Positions 31,372-42,467 of a stretch of 64,000 nucleotides of DNA are shown here, piece after piece. The DNA is from Cerioporus squamosus (Eukaryota > Basidiomycota > Agaricomycetes > Polyporales > Polyporaceae), in assembly GCA_022592435.1 (NCBI GenBank), contig JABYQS010000098.1:62001-126000 (forward strand), given 5' to 3'. Below the pieces are notes generated by a model that was given only the letters and a program-made list of their open reading frames with translations, ran no database searches and was not told where the DNA came from. The number at the start of each line of letters is the position of its first letter. The stretch's first letter is position 1. Position numbers and translations under genes: made by a program.

Positions 31372-33788
31372 CGCGGTAGGTGGAGGACAGCTGGCCTGTC
31401 GTTGCCGACGCGATGGTGGCGATTGCGCCCGTGGGATTCATTCGGGGCCGAAGGCAGTATCGGTGATTCACACACACCTGTATGGTTAGTGCGCCATAGT
31501 CCGCAGCTGCTGGGTCGTTGAGTCTGCCAGAGCATCGGCTCGCGATGCGCACACAATTCAAGAAGAGGCATGGTGAATGAGGGTTCGCGGCAAGTTTGCA
31601 GAGCCTCAAGCGCCCACAACCAAGCGGATACTTACAGCTGTTTGCAGAAGTCGTGTCCGCCCAACTCCGACTGACGCGCACACACTTTTGACGCGTAATA
31701 TTCACGTTAATGAGAAAATTCGTCCGTAAGACAACAACACCAGTATATACATGCTACCCCACTCCATCATGCTATGGCATGCGCCCTCGACCTGTTCCAA
31801 CTTTTTCTAAGTCGCAGCGTGCCCGTAATGCGGAGATAGTAATGCCAGGTCACTGCTCATCTGGAGGGGTGTTTCGAGTGTTTCCGCCCCTCCAGACTCC
31901 ACCAAAATTTGGTCAAGCCTACATCAAAGCCGTAAGTATATGATTGAATGCTCCCCGAGGTGCTGCGAAGGCTTGGGACGTGTGAGCATGCATAACTTCC
32001 ACAAGCCCCAGGGACGATCGTAAGCGCCCGTTGACGACATCGTGATACTCGCTCATCTTCTGCGCTCTCCGCATTTCTGACACTCTGTACATACTCCTGT
32101 AAGCTTTCTGCGTCTCCAAGAGTAGTCCTAGTCAGAAGAAAGTGGCGAACGACTCGTTCAGATTTTCTGAATTTCTGAATTTTTTGTGCACAACGCGTGC
32201 TGTGCAATCGGCGCCTGGCCACGACCTCTGCAAACAGCTGTAACCGCACTGGATCCAGTGCGGGGAGCTCACTCTACTCCCCGGACAGGTTCTCCTTTGC
32301 GGCAGTTCAAGCAGTTTACAAAAATTACCCATACCTCATTTACCAGCCCAGAGATCAAGTAATCCGTACCGGCGACGATAGCTAGGTATCCTGCGTGTTG
32401 ATCATACTACTTGAGGTGTTCCTCTGCCCCAGCCACAGTACGCATGCTCGCCCAGTGTCCACATCAAAGCTGTCTCTATCGCCGGTTTGGTAGTATTAGC
32501 TGGGTAGAATGTGGAGGGTTGCTCATAGACGAACCGAAGGGGTTCTGAACCAGACGTCGTCCACGGCCGGCACGTCGTACACCGTCGGGGCCAGGCGATG
32601 ATGACGGTGCGGGCACGGGTCAGTAGCAATTGTTCTTCCTGAAAATTAAGCTCAGCCGATTGTGCACTCCCTGTGGTAAGCGCACCGCACCGGAGGCGGA
32701 CCAATGAATAGATTTCTGCAGGACACTGCGGCGCACCTGTCGTCGGTCATTCTACGCCGTTCCTATGCTTATGTCAAGGTGTTTATTGGGTCGTAGCGAA
32801 GAGGACAAGGCAGGAGATGGACGTAAGAGACACAACGCGAGACGCGTCGATCGCGTCCCGGGTCAAGACGCGGTGGTAACGTGACCGCGTTTGACTCAGA
32901 GCTCCTATCCAGAGCAAGTACTACGAGTTTCGAGAGTAAGTAGTGGACTACAGCAGCAAGCATCCAGCGAGACTGTATGGTTCATCCCGACTCTCAACGC
33001 ATTGGCAAAAGCGATAAGTCCGCTCACCACTCGTGCCGGTACTGTACTGACGCAGGTTTTCGGGCAACTGACTTTCGGAGTTCGTGGCGGTGGAGCGGTC
33101 GATAGCGAGCACATGGGTATCGCTTTCCAGAAGCCAACCAGTGCACATGCAAACGGTCATTTTGAGACCGTTCGGCCAAGCCGCGTGGAGCTCCCAGGAG
33201 CCCGCGAAGTTCTGAGACTTTAGTACTAGTGATCGATCCGACGGTCGCACGGAGGTTAACTCGAGCCTCGAGGCGAATGAACTCCAAAGCTTCAACTTGC
33301 TCGTGCAGAAGCATTGCGCCGTCAGAGAGGAGTTGATGATGTGTGTTTTCAAGCGCGTCCATTGCAATCGTTCCTAAGTAAGTACTGGGTACCCAAAACC
33401 CGAGATGGAGGGAAGAGAGCGAGCCATTAGTACAACAGACACAGATACCAAGATAGAGAGATAGAGCAATAAGTATGTATCCTACAATGCACGTATACGT
33501 ATCCAGGTCTGTCAGCGTGTCAGTACCAAGCGAATCATGATGGGGTCCGGTCCTAGCACCGTGGTACGTGTGCGTACGTGATAAAATCGCTATCCACCGC
33601 CGTCGTGAGCACCATGGAATAGCATAAGGTCAACGAGCCGTCGTCACTGGTCGGGGAATACATCAACCCGCGTCCTCGAACGCGTCCAATCCCATCGAGT
33701 CGACCCCACATGGCACAATCTACACCGTCCTCTCCGTGCGCACCTGACCCAACGCAGCAAAGGTGAGAAAGCGCATCAACGCAGCACC
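31372..33788. other. Long intergenic region holding a candidate MITE
   Basis: Apart from the inverted-repeat element at 31635-32240 I see no gene in these 2.4 kb. The open frames are short, overlap on both strands and lack splice-compatible continuations. Confidence 0.45.
31635..32240. mobile_element. Candidate TA-flanked MITE (606 bp)
   Basis: Inverted ends beginning CAGCTGTTTGCAGAAGTCGT on the left and CAGCTGTTTGCAGAGGTCGT when the right end is read inward (one mismatch in 20), flanked on both sides by TA (31633-31634, 32241-32242). No transposase frame. A TA duplication suggests a Tc1/mariner-type MITE, but TA is short and could be chance. Confidence 0.5.
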
Positions 33789-35942
33789 TCATTCCTTGTC
33801 AACGCTCGCCTTCTCGATGCTCTCCTCCTCCGCCGCGACGGCTCCGGCAGGCGCGTGCCCGAGCTCCGCCTCCTCGCGCTTCACGTCGTCGACGTACACC
33901 ATGTGCTCGTCCGCGTAGTTCGTCTCCTTCACCGTGCGGATCACGAGCCACGCGAGCGGGAACGAGGCGAGCATCATCAGCCACGACGCGAGGTGCTCGT
34001 TCAGGAAGGGCGTCGACACCGCGTCCATGCCGAACGAGCCCGCTGCGCCCGCGGACTGGAGCGCCTTGTACAGGCCGGCGTACCGCGCGAGCGTGAAGGG
34101 GTCGTTCGTGAGCGCGGACATGATCCAGTATGCGAGCGCTTGGTAGCACGCGTCGGAGAAGTAGTCTGCAGGGGATGTCAGTTAGCCGTCGACAGCGGGT
34201 GGTAAGAGGCAGACGAGGACGTACAGAAGAAGTAGAGCGCGCCCTTGCCCGCGTAGTTGGAGTCGTGGTAGTTGATGCGGTTCGCGTCCGAGACGTCCGC
34301 ACGGGTAAAGGTGACCTGCCACGAGAGCCCGACGGACCAAATGATGATCGTGAGGACGGTGACCGTCGCGAGACCGAGGTAGCCACGGGTGCGGCGATGG
34401 AACCACTTGAGATCGAGCACGCAGTAGCCGATGAAGAGCGCGCCGACGATGGCTCCGGCGCCCTCGAGCGTCGCGTTCAGCGCACGGGTCGGGCCGTCGA
34501 AGATGTTTGCGTTCACCGCGCCCTGGTACGCGTAGAAGTAGTTCGAGGCGAAGAACATGGGCGCGAGCGCTGGTCACGAGGTAGTGAGCATATGGTGCGC
34601 TGTCAGAATGTCAGGAACGTCGTGAGACTCACCGAGGAGACGCCAATCCTTGAAGAGACGAGCCATGCCGATGATCTCCTCATGCGGCTTGGAGGCGGCC
34701 TCGAGCTTGACGATAGTGCCATCGGAACGGATAACACGGTTGGGGGGCAGGATCAAGAACGCCGACGCGACACCGACGAAGATGATAACCAGGAATGCCT
34801 GCGTGCGGGTGTCTGGTGTGAGAACATGTTCGGAAGAAGGCTGTCAGACTGAGCACTCACGATGTACGTCGACGTCGACACCGCAGAGAGGCCCCCGGAC
34901 TTGATGTTGATAGCGAGCGCGATGACCGAGCCGATGAAGGAGCCGAACTGGAAGATGGCCCAGAAGATCGCGAACGCCTTGCCCTTGTCCTTCTCGAGCG
35001 GGTACGACATCATTATCGCACCCTGTGCGGACCAGAGGAGCGCGGCTGAGGCACCCAGGAGCGCACCAGCGAAAATCAGGAACCAACCCGTGCCTTGCGT
35101 CTGGTAGCTGATAGGGATAGGCAAGTCAGCATGTTTGCTCCGAGTGCGAACGAGAGCGTGAAACGATAGCGAGATAACATGGATGAGGGAGACGCTAGCC
35201 ATGGTGCATGATGTTGGACAGCTAATAACGTCTAGCGTTTACGATAACGATGGCAGGAGTGTCAGTCAGGGCCGAGAAACGTCACCCTTACTGCATCCCG
35301 AGATCGCAAAAGAGTCTGGGAAGAAAGCAGCATGACATGTCTTCATGTCCGTGGCACGGGATGCAGATCTAGAGTTTACGGTGGAACGCGACCAGCATTC
35401 CGACATCACGGAGGCACGCGCTCTTGCGGGGAATAGGTGTTCCACACCAGACATGCGGCGACACCACGCGCTCGAGGAGATTCGAAGAGGAAGCATGAAG
35501 CCAATGTGGCAGGGATGGAAAGAACATGAGGGAGATAACACGTACCACCAGAGCGAACCTACGTAGAGGGCATAACCGAGTGTACCGATGAAGAGCGTGA
35601 GCCGGGGACCGAGCACTGCGGGCGGGCATCGGCAGTCAGGGCACGCTACGAGACATGGAAGGCAAAGAGGGAGACGCACGGTTGCTGATACCACCGCTGA
35701 CGAGACCGGTGAGGGCGAAGACCCCGTAGAGGACACCGTTGGAGGTGTCGGAGAGCGCGACGTCGCTAAGACCACCGGCTCCCAGGTTGGAGACTGCACT
35801 GAACATGCCAACTGTGGCAAAGCTGGGCGAGACATATCAGACGGAAGGCGGAGCTCGGAGGGGAGCGGGGGACTGACCAGGTGATGCCGACGAGGACTAC
35901 CTGCGCCATGGGCGTGGTGTACCAGGAGGGTAGTGCGACCAT
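33789..35942 (-). CDS. UNC-93-like (DUF895) major-facilitator membrane protein
   Basis: Polytopic membrane protein of about 10-12 helices. In order of exons: P-S-W-Y-T-T-P-M-A-Q-V-V-L-V-G-I-T-W, then M-F-S-A-V-S-N-L-G-A-G-G-L-S-D, the typical UNC-93 N-terminal signature. Next are P-R-L-T-L-F-I-G-T-L-G-Y-A-L-Y-V-G-S-L-W, a pair of helices around L-L-W-S-A-Q-G-A-I-M-M-S-Y-P, and N-Y-F-Y-A-Y-Q-G-A-V-N. A cytoplasmic tail (M-V-Y-V-D-D-V-K-R-E-E-A-E-L) ends at 33789. Fungal relatives are uncharacterised transporter-like proteins. Start: the ATG at 36016 is in another frame and only about 20 nt from the TATAAG box (36035-36040), so the ATG at 35942, in frame and at normal spacing, is preferred. A few residues could precede it. 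Confidence 0.75.
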
Positions 35943-36040
35943 TGCGACCCAGACGAAGCGCAAGGGTGCGTGCAGAGGAGTGGTGGCTGGTAGCGGGGCG
36001 GATGCTCGACGGACATCGCACGAAGCCGCGGGTTCTTATA

Positions 36041-37530
36041 GCAGCAGTGGGTGGAGGCGAGACGATAAGACGGATTTGGGCTGGGGAGTGGGTGTCCACA
36101 GGTGTCCACATGGTCGCCCGCGCTGCGTTTGATGCGGGCGTGACAGCAGGGCCGGGCAGGCTGGCCTGACCCATACGCTCGCTCCTCCCACCCGGCTTCG
36201 CCAGTCCTCATTCCGGCCTCGAACCAACTCTGTTCCGCTCAGATGACCTCCGTCCATGCTGTCCCCGACGTCTTCCCCATCTCGCCTTCGAGAGCGCGTC
36301 CCCGACACTTGCGCGCTGGCAACGCACCGACTGCTCCGCCGTCCTCGCCCCGCCGCCGCTGGGCGCCGTGTGCGCACGTACCTGAACTTGAGGAGGATGG
36401 CGCAGATCCAGACTAGCAGATAACGATAGGTTCGTCCTCCTCATGAGCGCACGGCGGCGAACACATGCACCAGCAGAGGAGGACCTCGCGTCTCGCCGGA
36501 CACGCGCCACGAGAAGTGCCTTTGCGCTGTTCGCAGCCGCTCGGTGCGAGGCCTGCCATCTGTTCCACGACCCGCGTAACACCCCGACTCGCGCACTTTG
36601 CGATCCGCAACAACCTCCCATCGCCGTCGCGGGTGTTCGCATGAACACCGCCATGTGGGGCTCCCGGCCGTTCGCGGTGGGGCGCAGCCAGTTTCGCGAG
36701 TCGCTGGGCAATGCAGCAATCCGGGGCCGTCGACACCGTGGACGATGGTCCGTTGGGAGTACTGGCACGGCACTGGCAGGCCTCGTCTCGCCCTCTTCGC
36801 AGGCTGTCGCAGGCTCCCCGAGGTCGGAGCCGGATGACCGGAGCGAGAGGAGGCAGCAGAGCCCGATCTCGACGCGTTGTGGCGCAGCCCGCGAACGACA
36901 GCTAAGAACAGGCACATGAGATCCTGCTCGCAAGATGGCAAGATTTATCAAGGCACCCGCCCGTGTGCTGCGTGCTCTAATTACTCGAGGTTATGTATTG
37001 CAATTGGCGATCGTGCTCGTTCACTCCACATCGCCCGCATGCGGCCCCTTGTCGCGTGCACGAAGTCTCTGAGACATAAAGTGCTGAACTCCGCGCAGGA
37101 GTACTGGGATCACTCTGCGTCGTCGTCAGGCCGATTACTGGCGGCCATGCAGCCATACCGCACCGTGTGGTGCTAGCGGCGATCATCCGTATCTTGCGTT
37201 CTCACACGGCGAAACATGGAGTCTGTGAGCTCGAGTCACTTGAGCAAACCCCCCAACCTATTAGCAGCTAGTTACTATTGGTGGTACCTGGCGAACCTGA
37301 GCACATTGCTCAAAAAGCCTCAAGGCTTACACATTATAATTTTCGACTCCTCATGCAATCCAATCTTCACGATAATACATCCGCGTTGACTTCCTGAGGC
37401 CAGCAGGCAGCCGGATAACAACATGAGCGTGCCGCCTCCGAGTCGCCGCAGACGCACTCACTCGGACGGCGCCAGGGCTAGAGACACCGGTCCACATAGA
37501 CCGACATTCTGCCATTTTAGTAGCTGGCAG
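36041..37530. other. Intergenic region with GC-rich open frames on both strands
   Basis: Between 36208 and 36951 both strands are open for more than 150 codons, but the translations are Arg/Ala/Pro-rich without recognisable domains. I treat them as GC-driven. No repeat or RNA is recognised before the MITE at 37531. Confidence 0.4.
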
Positions 37531-38408
37531 TGGTCTCGTACCCGGACTATGTACGGGATGAGGTCGCACCCCACCACCGCACCTACCCGAACGTCTGGGG
37601 CAGTTTGATAGAGACCTCACTGCAACGGACGCATCCTTTCCGCCCTGCTGAAATCCTGGCAAAATGGTAATGTTGCTTGATTCCGCCAGGTGGAATATGT
37701 TACGTTTACGAGACGATAAGCCTCCAAGGAAAGTTTCGTTTAGGGAGGTTTGGAAGGCTTATGGACCTATTGTGGCAAGCGTAAGGGGGTTACGTGCAAT
37801 GTTTTAGAGATAGCAAAACTCTTACTTTCAGCAATCCAATTTCTATGCCTTTACTAACCCCGGAAAGGATGCTTTCTTTGCAGTGCCTCCTACCTCCCCC
37901 CCGTGCGAACTTTTCCGGGCTTTAATAAGCGCCCCCGAGCTCCGACCGCCTCGCAGCTACTTTGCACTTGGTCTAGATGTTATTCACCTGTATTCTAGTC
38001 TCGCAAGACCTCTGATCGTGCCCGAGATGTTTGGGCATGATTGGAACCAAGAACCATAGCGCCGCTCCCAGTATTGAGCCTCCTGCCCTGTCTGCAGTAC
38101 TACTCTACTGCCTACCAACGACTTGGGGAGTATTTCCTGAGCAGCAAATGGTTCAGAAAATCTCCTGATGTTCTTGCACGTTCTCTCGACCTCTCAGTCA
38201 TGTTCTGGGGAGTATACATATGAAGATCTCAGTAGAAACACGGCCATCTGTGACGCGCTGCCCTCAGGACTCGGGGGCGCTTACATAAGCCCGGAAAAGT
38301 TCCCACGGGGGGGGAGGTAGGAGGTCTCTATCAAACTGCCCCAGACGTTCGGGTAGGTGCGGTGGTGGGGTGCGACCTCATCCCGTACATAGTCCGGGTA
38401 CGAGACCA
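37531..38408. mobile_element. Long-TIR MITE, copy 2 (878 bp, contains nested element)
   Basis: Same family as 12489-13086. The ends begin TGGTCTCGTACCCGGACTAT, with an exact 8-bp target duplication GCTGGCAG (37523-37530, 38409-38416). Internal sequence is nearly identical but in reverse order relative to the window. Removing the 268-bp nested element and its 3-bp duplication leaves 607 bp, close to the 598 bp of copy 1. Confidence 0.9.
37618..37885. mobile_element. CACTA-like MITE nested in the long-TIR MITE (268 bp)
   Basis: Inverted ends of about 30 bp: CACTGCAACGGACGCATCCT on the left versus CACTGCAAAGAAAGCATCCT reading in from the right, followed by TTCC-G. By comparison with the intact copy at 12.5 kb the insertion made a 3-bp duplication (CCT). 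CACT ends and a 3-bp duplication are the hallmarks of the CACTA/CMC superfamily. No coding capacity. Confidence 0.75.
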
Positions 38409-39062
38409 GCTGGCAGGAGTGTACCTTGATCCCGATTCCCCGCGATAACTACTCAGACCTACTCAGACTCCAGCTCCAAGACTAAAGAACTTTCCCATCG
38501 AAGCTGTCGGCGACTTGATGCAACATATTGCAAGGCGTACACTGTCGGATGCGAGTCGAGTGGGTTGATACTTAGTGTGGCTCTCGGTTTGAGTACGCAA
38601 AGCTCTACCAATCAACCGCTCCCATTCACGAAGAGATACCCCTGGCGACACCAAATACTGGGACGGGGCGTCCGATACATCGATGTAATACTAAAGGTCA
38701 GATCCCACCTGTCCTCGCGCCTCCAGGAACCCGGAGCAAGATCCAGAATCTGAGGCGGAAGAAGAGTCAAACATAGCAACTATGTACGCCTTCCAGTCTC
38801 GCCCTCCGTGCCCAAGTTCTCGATGTTCAGACGACTTGTTACACGCAGCCCTCATGGATCTGGGAGTACATAGCATGAATGGGTATTACTTACATGAACA
38901 ACGAAGGGGGGTTAAGTACAACGGCGCTCGTCAACTATGGATACAGTGGAGTTAATGTGTTCGTCTACTTTCCCAGATGCTAGTTTGTGTCTGTCCGTCT
39001 TCCTCACGGTCCCACAGCCTTCCTACTGTAACAAACCATCCCCATCCCGCTACCCCAACCGC
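38409..39062. other. Intergenic region
   Basis: Between the MITE and the 3' end of the tRNA ligase gene. No supported feature. Confidence 0.4.
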
Positions 39063-41837
39063 CTACGATTGCAGCCCCTTCACACGCCCCTTCACCCACA
39101 CATCCTTCAGCGGGATCGCCCACACCCCAGGGATCGTCCGTCCCTCACGCTTCTTCCACGCCGTGACCAGCTCCTTCGCCTCCACCGGCGGCACACTCTG
39201 GTTCCGCGTCCCCACCGTGATATGCAGCCGCTCGCGCACCTCCTCCGGCAAGCCCACCACAAACTCCACCGCCTCCTTCTGCGCTTCCCCCTCGCTCTGG
39301 TCCACAGCGATGTCAACGACCGTGCACGCCATGATCCGCTCGCTCCACACGACGTGCCCCAGGCGGAACGAGAGCAGCGGCGGCCGCGGGAGCGCGTGCA
39401 GCGCACGACACCGCTCCCACAGCGCGCCCTCCGCCGGCAGCGACTTGGAGTGCACGAGCGTGACGTGCGGCCGGCCCTGCACGCGCTTCTCCTGCACCAG
39501 GTTGTTCCAGAACCGGACCGCCTCCGAGGGCAGCTGCGACTCGGCGGCGGCGATCGCACCCCCGACGACGGACTGCAGGTCGACCTCGGCGAGGATGCCG
39601 AAGTACCGCGGGGCGGGGGGCGCCTTGCTCTTCTTGGGCGAGCCCTGCGCCTGCTCGGCCTTCTCCTTGTCCTGTTTCTTGTTCTTCCCCTTGCCTGCGT
39701 CTCCGTTCCCGTTGCCCTCCGGCTTCTTGCCCTTCAGCTTCGGCTCGTACGCCCTCGCCGCTGCGAGCGCCATGCCCATCTTCTCCGCGTCCGGCTGCGG
39801 GAGCCCGAGGTACTTGACGACGGCCCCGACTGCGCGAGACAGCGCGTCCTCGAGCGGCTCCTCGACGTCCATGCTGACGACGACGTCCGCCTCCGCGTCC
39901 GTGAGCTCCTCGGCGTTCTTGAGGAACTGCCAGAGGACGTCCTCGTGCGACTTGGTCTCGTCCGCGACGAGCGACTGGTGATTTTCCCCGCGGGCCATGA
40001 TGCGGTCGCCGCAGATCCGGTGCACGGTCGACATCGGGATGTCGAAGGACCAGTTGAGTGCGAGCAGCTTGGCGGGCGGCCTGAACTTCTTCGCTGCTTC
40101 CCGGAGCTGCTCGCGATGCTGCTTCAGGTGGTTGTTCCTGAAGGTATGCATGTCGTGGTTAACAGATGTACTGCGAAAGATTGTGCAGATGCTCACTTGT
40201 CTGCGATGACAACGTCGTGTGTCTTGAGCGCGTCAACGACGCTCTTGATGAATACCGGCGCCGGCTTCTTGGCGCGGATGTCGTCGCTCTGGACGTGGCC
40301 AAACCCGAAAAGGTACGCCAGCGCGACTGCGATCGTAGTCTTGCCTGCCAACATGAAACGCAACCACAACTCGTCAACACTTGTCAACCGCAACAGAGAA
40401 ATCGCACGGCAGACGCACCGACGCCAGGAATCGCCACGGGCATGATGATGGTTTTGCCGCCCTTCATGTTGACGTCCCCCTGCAGACCCGTCTCCTCCGG
40501 GACCGCATCCGCTGCCTCCTGCGCCTTCCTCCCCTCTTCGCTCTCCTGCCACTTGAGGAACCGCTCGCGTGTCGCAATGATCCCCTTCCCGCGCGTGAAG
40601 TCCGCAAACTGACTCTTGTCGCGTTTGATTTCCGAAATCACCCAGCGCACGTACGCCTTTGTCTCCGGGCGGCGCAGCTTGCTCTTCGGCACGTTACTCT
40701 CCACCGGGCCCTTCGAGAGCAGCGTCTTCGTCACCTCGCGCCAGTCGCGGTACATCATGTACGGCTCGTCAAACTTGACCTTGAAAAAGAACGACGAGCC
40801 CGGCGGGTACGGCGACGCGGACACGGGCTTGTCGCCCTTCGTTGGGGGCTCGGTAACATGCGTGCGCACGACGAAGCCCTCGAGCGCCTCGCCGTTCCAG
40901 CTGCCTATCCGCCCGATCTTCTCTGTGAACTCCTTCACTTCCGGGATCGTCTTGAGCACGGTCGAGGGCGTGACGATGAAGCCCCACTCGCGCGCAAACG
41001 CGTCGACGACGTCTTGGTCTTGCGTGTGGAACCGCTTCGTGCACGCGTTCAGACCGTGCAGATGCAGCCCGGTCTTCTCGGGCGGGTACGGCAGGACGTG
41101 CTCCTCGAACGAGTCATCGCATAGCTACGCAGGCAGTCAGCGCGACGTGCTCTGAGGGTGAGACCACGGAGACTGACCTCGGCGACGGCTGTCCACTGCT
41201 TGTCCCAGAGCGTCTTCGCGAGCTGCTCCTCGGTCTTTCCAGCCGCGGCTAGGTGCTTGCGGAGCCACTGCTCGCCAACCTGCGCGTGGCTTCCCGGCCC
41301 AGAGCCGTTCTCCTTCAGGCCGCCGAGCGAGTGTTTTGAGGTCACAACGAGTTTGCTGGGAGTGAGCGCGGCGATGAAGATAATGCAGCCGTTGGACTTG
41401 AGCGTGAGGGTATACGGGGGAGCTGTATGCGACTCGAGAGAGCCCCATGTTGTCCAAGGCACCTCACCAATGTTGAAGAACTTGTCGTACCCTCGCGCGA
41501 CGATGCGGTTCTTCGTCTGCCCGGAGGCGGTCTTGACCTCCATTGTGAACAAGCCGCGCGCGAGGGTAGGGAACGGCGAGGGGATATCGTAGTACTTGAA
41601 CTCGTTCATCTTCCAGCTCCGGAGACGGATGCTCGGGTCTGCGGGAGCGGTGTACTCGGTCGACTTGACGAGCTTCGGGGCCTTCTTGGAGAGAGCCTTG
41701 AGGGCATCGATGAGCGCGGAGTCCTCGTCGTCGATGCTGAGGGAAGCGAAGAGGTTCTGGAGCTCCTCCGTGGGCTCGGGCTTGTCGCTACCAGCGATGA
41801 CAGGAGGAGGCGAGGGGGTACGGGGTGGCTCAGACAT
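39063..41837 (-). CDS. TRL1: Fungal tRNA ligase (ligase, kinase and phosphodiesterase domains)
   Basis: Joins tRNA halves after intron removal and the HAC1-type mRNA in the unfolded-protein response. All three catalytic domains are visible. The N-terminal adenylyltransferase has R-G-Y-D-K-F-F-N (predicted AMP-accepting Lys119) and L-K-S-N-G-C. The central kinase P-loop, P-G-V-G-K-T-T-I-A, is split by an intron after G-V-G, and is followed by the 5'-kinase core. A Lys-rich low-complexity linker (G-K-K-P-E-G-N-G-N-G) follows. The C-terminal 2H cyclic phosphodiesterase has H-V-T-L-V-H-S and H-I-T-V-G-T. Length is about 830 residues, normal for the family. It starts MSEPPRTPSPPP and ends G-L-Q-S at 39063. 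It is divergent from EXO70 with about 630 bp between the starts. Confidence 0.92.
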
Positions 41838-42467
41838 GGTGACTTGCTCTTGTTGTCTCGCGTGAGTGGTGGAGAGTGTGCGAGTAGCAGATCTGATAGA
41901 GTGCAGATGCCTGAGCTGAATGGCGTTTTGTGAAGCACAAAGGGGCTTTGAGCTTGGTGGATGCTTGAGGAGGATGAAAAGGCGGAAAGCTCGAGGGGAT
42001 ATGGTGGAAACAGACAGAAAGCGAGCACGACGAGTCTGAGGGGACCCGGCGTGCTACGGCTGGTATATGTACTGTACCTTGGGCGGTGGTCGCTGGTGAC
42101 TCGACGTCGAGTGATGGCTATGTAGTCGAAATGTGCGAGACGATGAACTTGAAGGCAAGTCAATACACCTGCGCCACCGTGACGATCATCGTCCGGGACA
42201 AGTCGCGCGCTGCGGCACCGCGCTCGCCCCCAACGCTCTTGACTGCTTCCCGCCACCGTGTCTGTCTGCATACCTTGCTTTGTGCTTTCTTCCATCTCGA
42301 CTGGGCTAGTACACTGTCGCGATACTCGAGGACGTGCTCGGAGCACCTTGCTGGAGAAAGACTCGGAGTTCTCTGGCGTGATCCTACCCTTGGTTACGAC
42401 CACTCTACGGGCATAGCTAGCACAGTAGGGCAGGCATATACCATCGGAGGATACCCGTTGCAACGAC

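Noticed and set aside
36208..36951. Long open frames on both strands upstream of the UNC-93-type gene
   Set aside because: Arg/Ala/Pro-rich translations in several overlapping frames, with no domain or splice continuation; explained by high GC content.
38041..38223. 60-codon open frame present in both MITE copies
   Set aside because: It lies inside the non-autonomous element, is simply carried with it, and shows no transposase-like sequence.
38937..40445. 502-codon plus-strand frame opposite the tRNA ligase gene
   Set aside because: Antisense shadow; the minus strand carries all three tRNA ligase domains with catalytic motifs.
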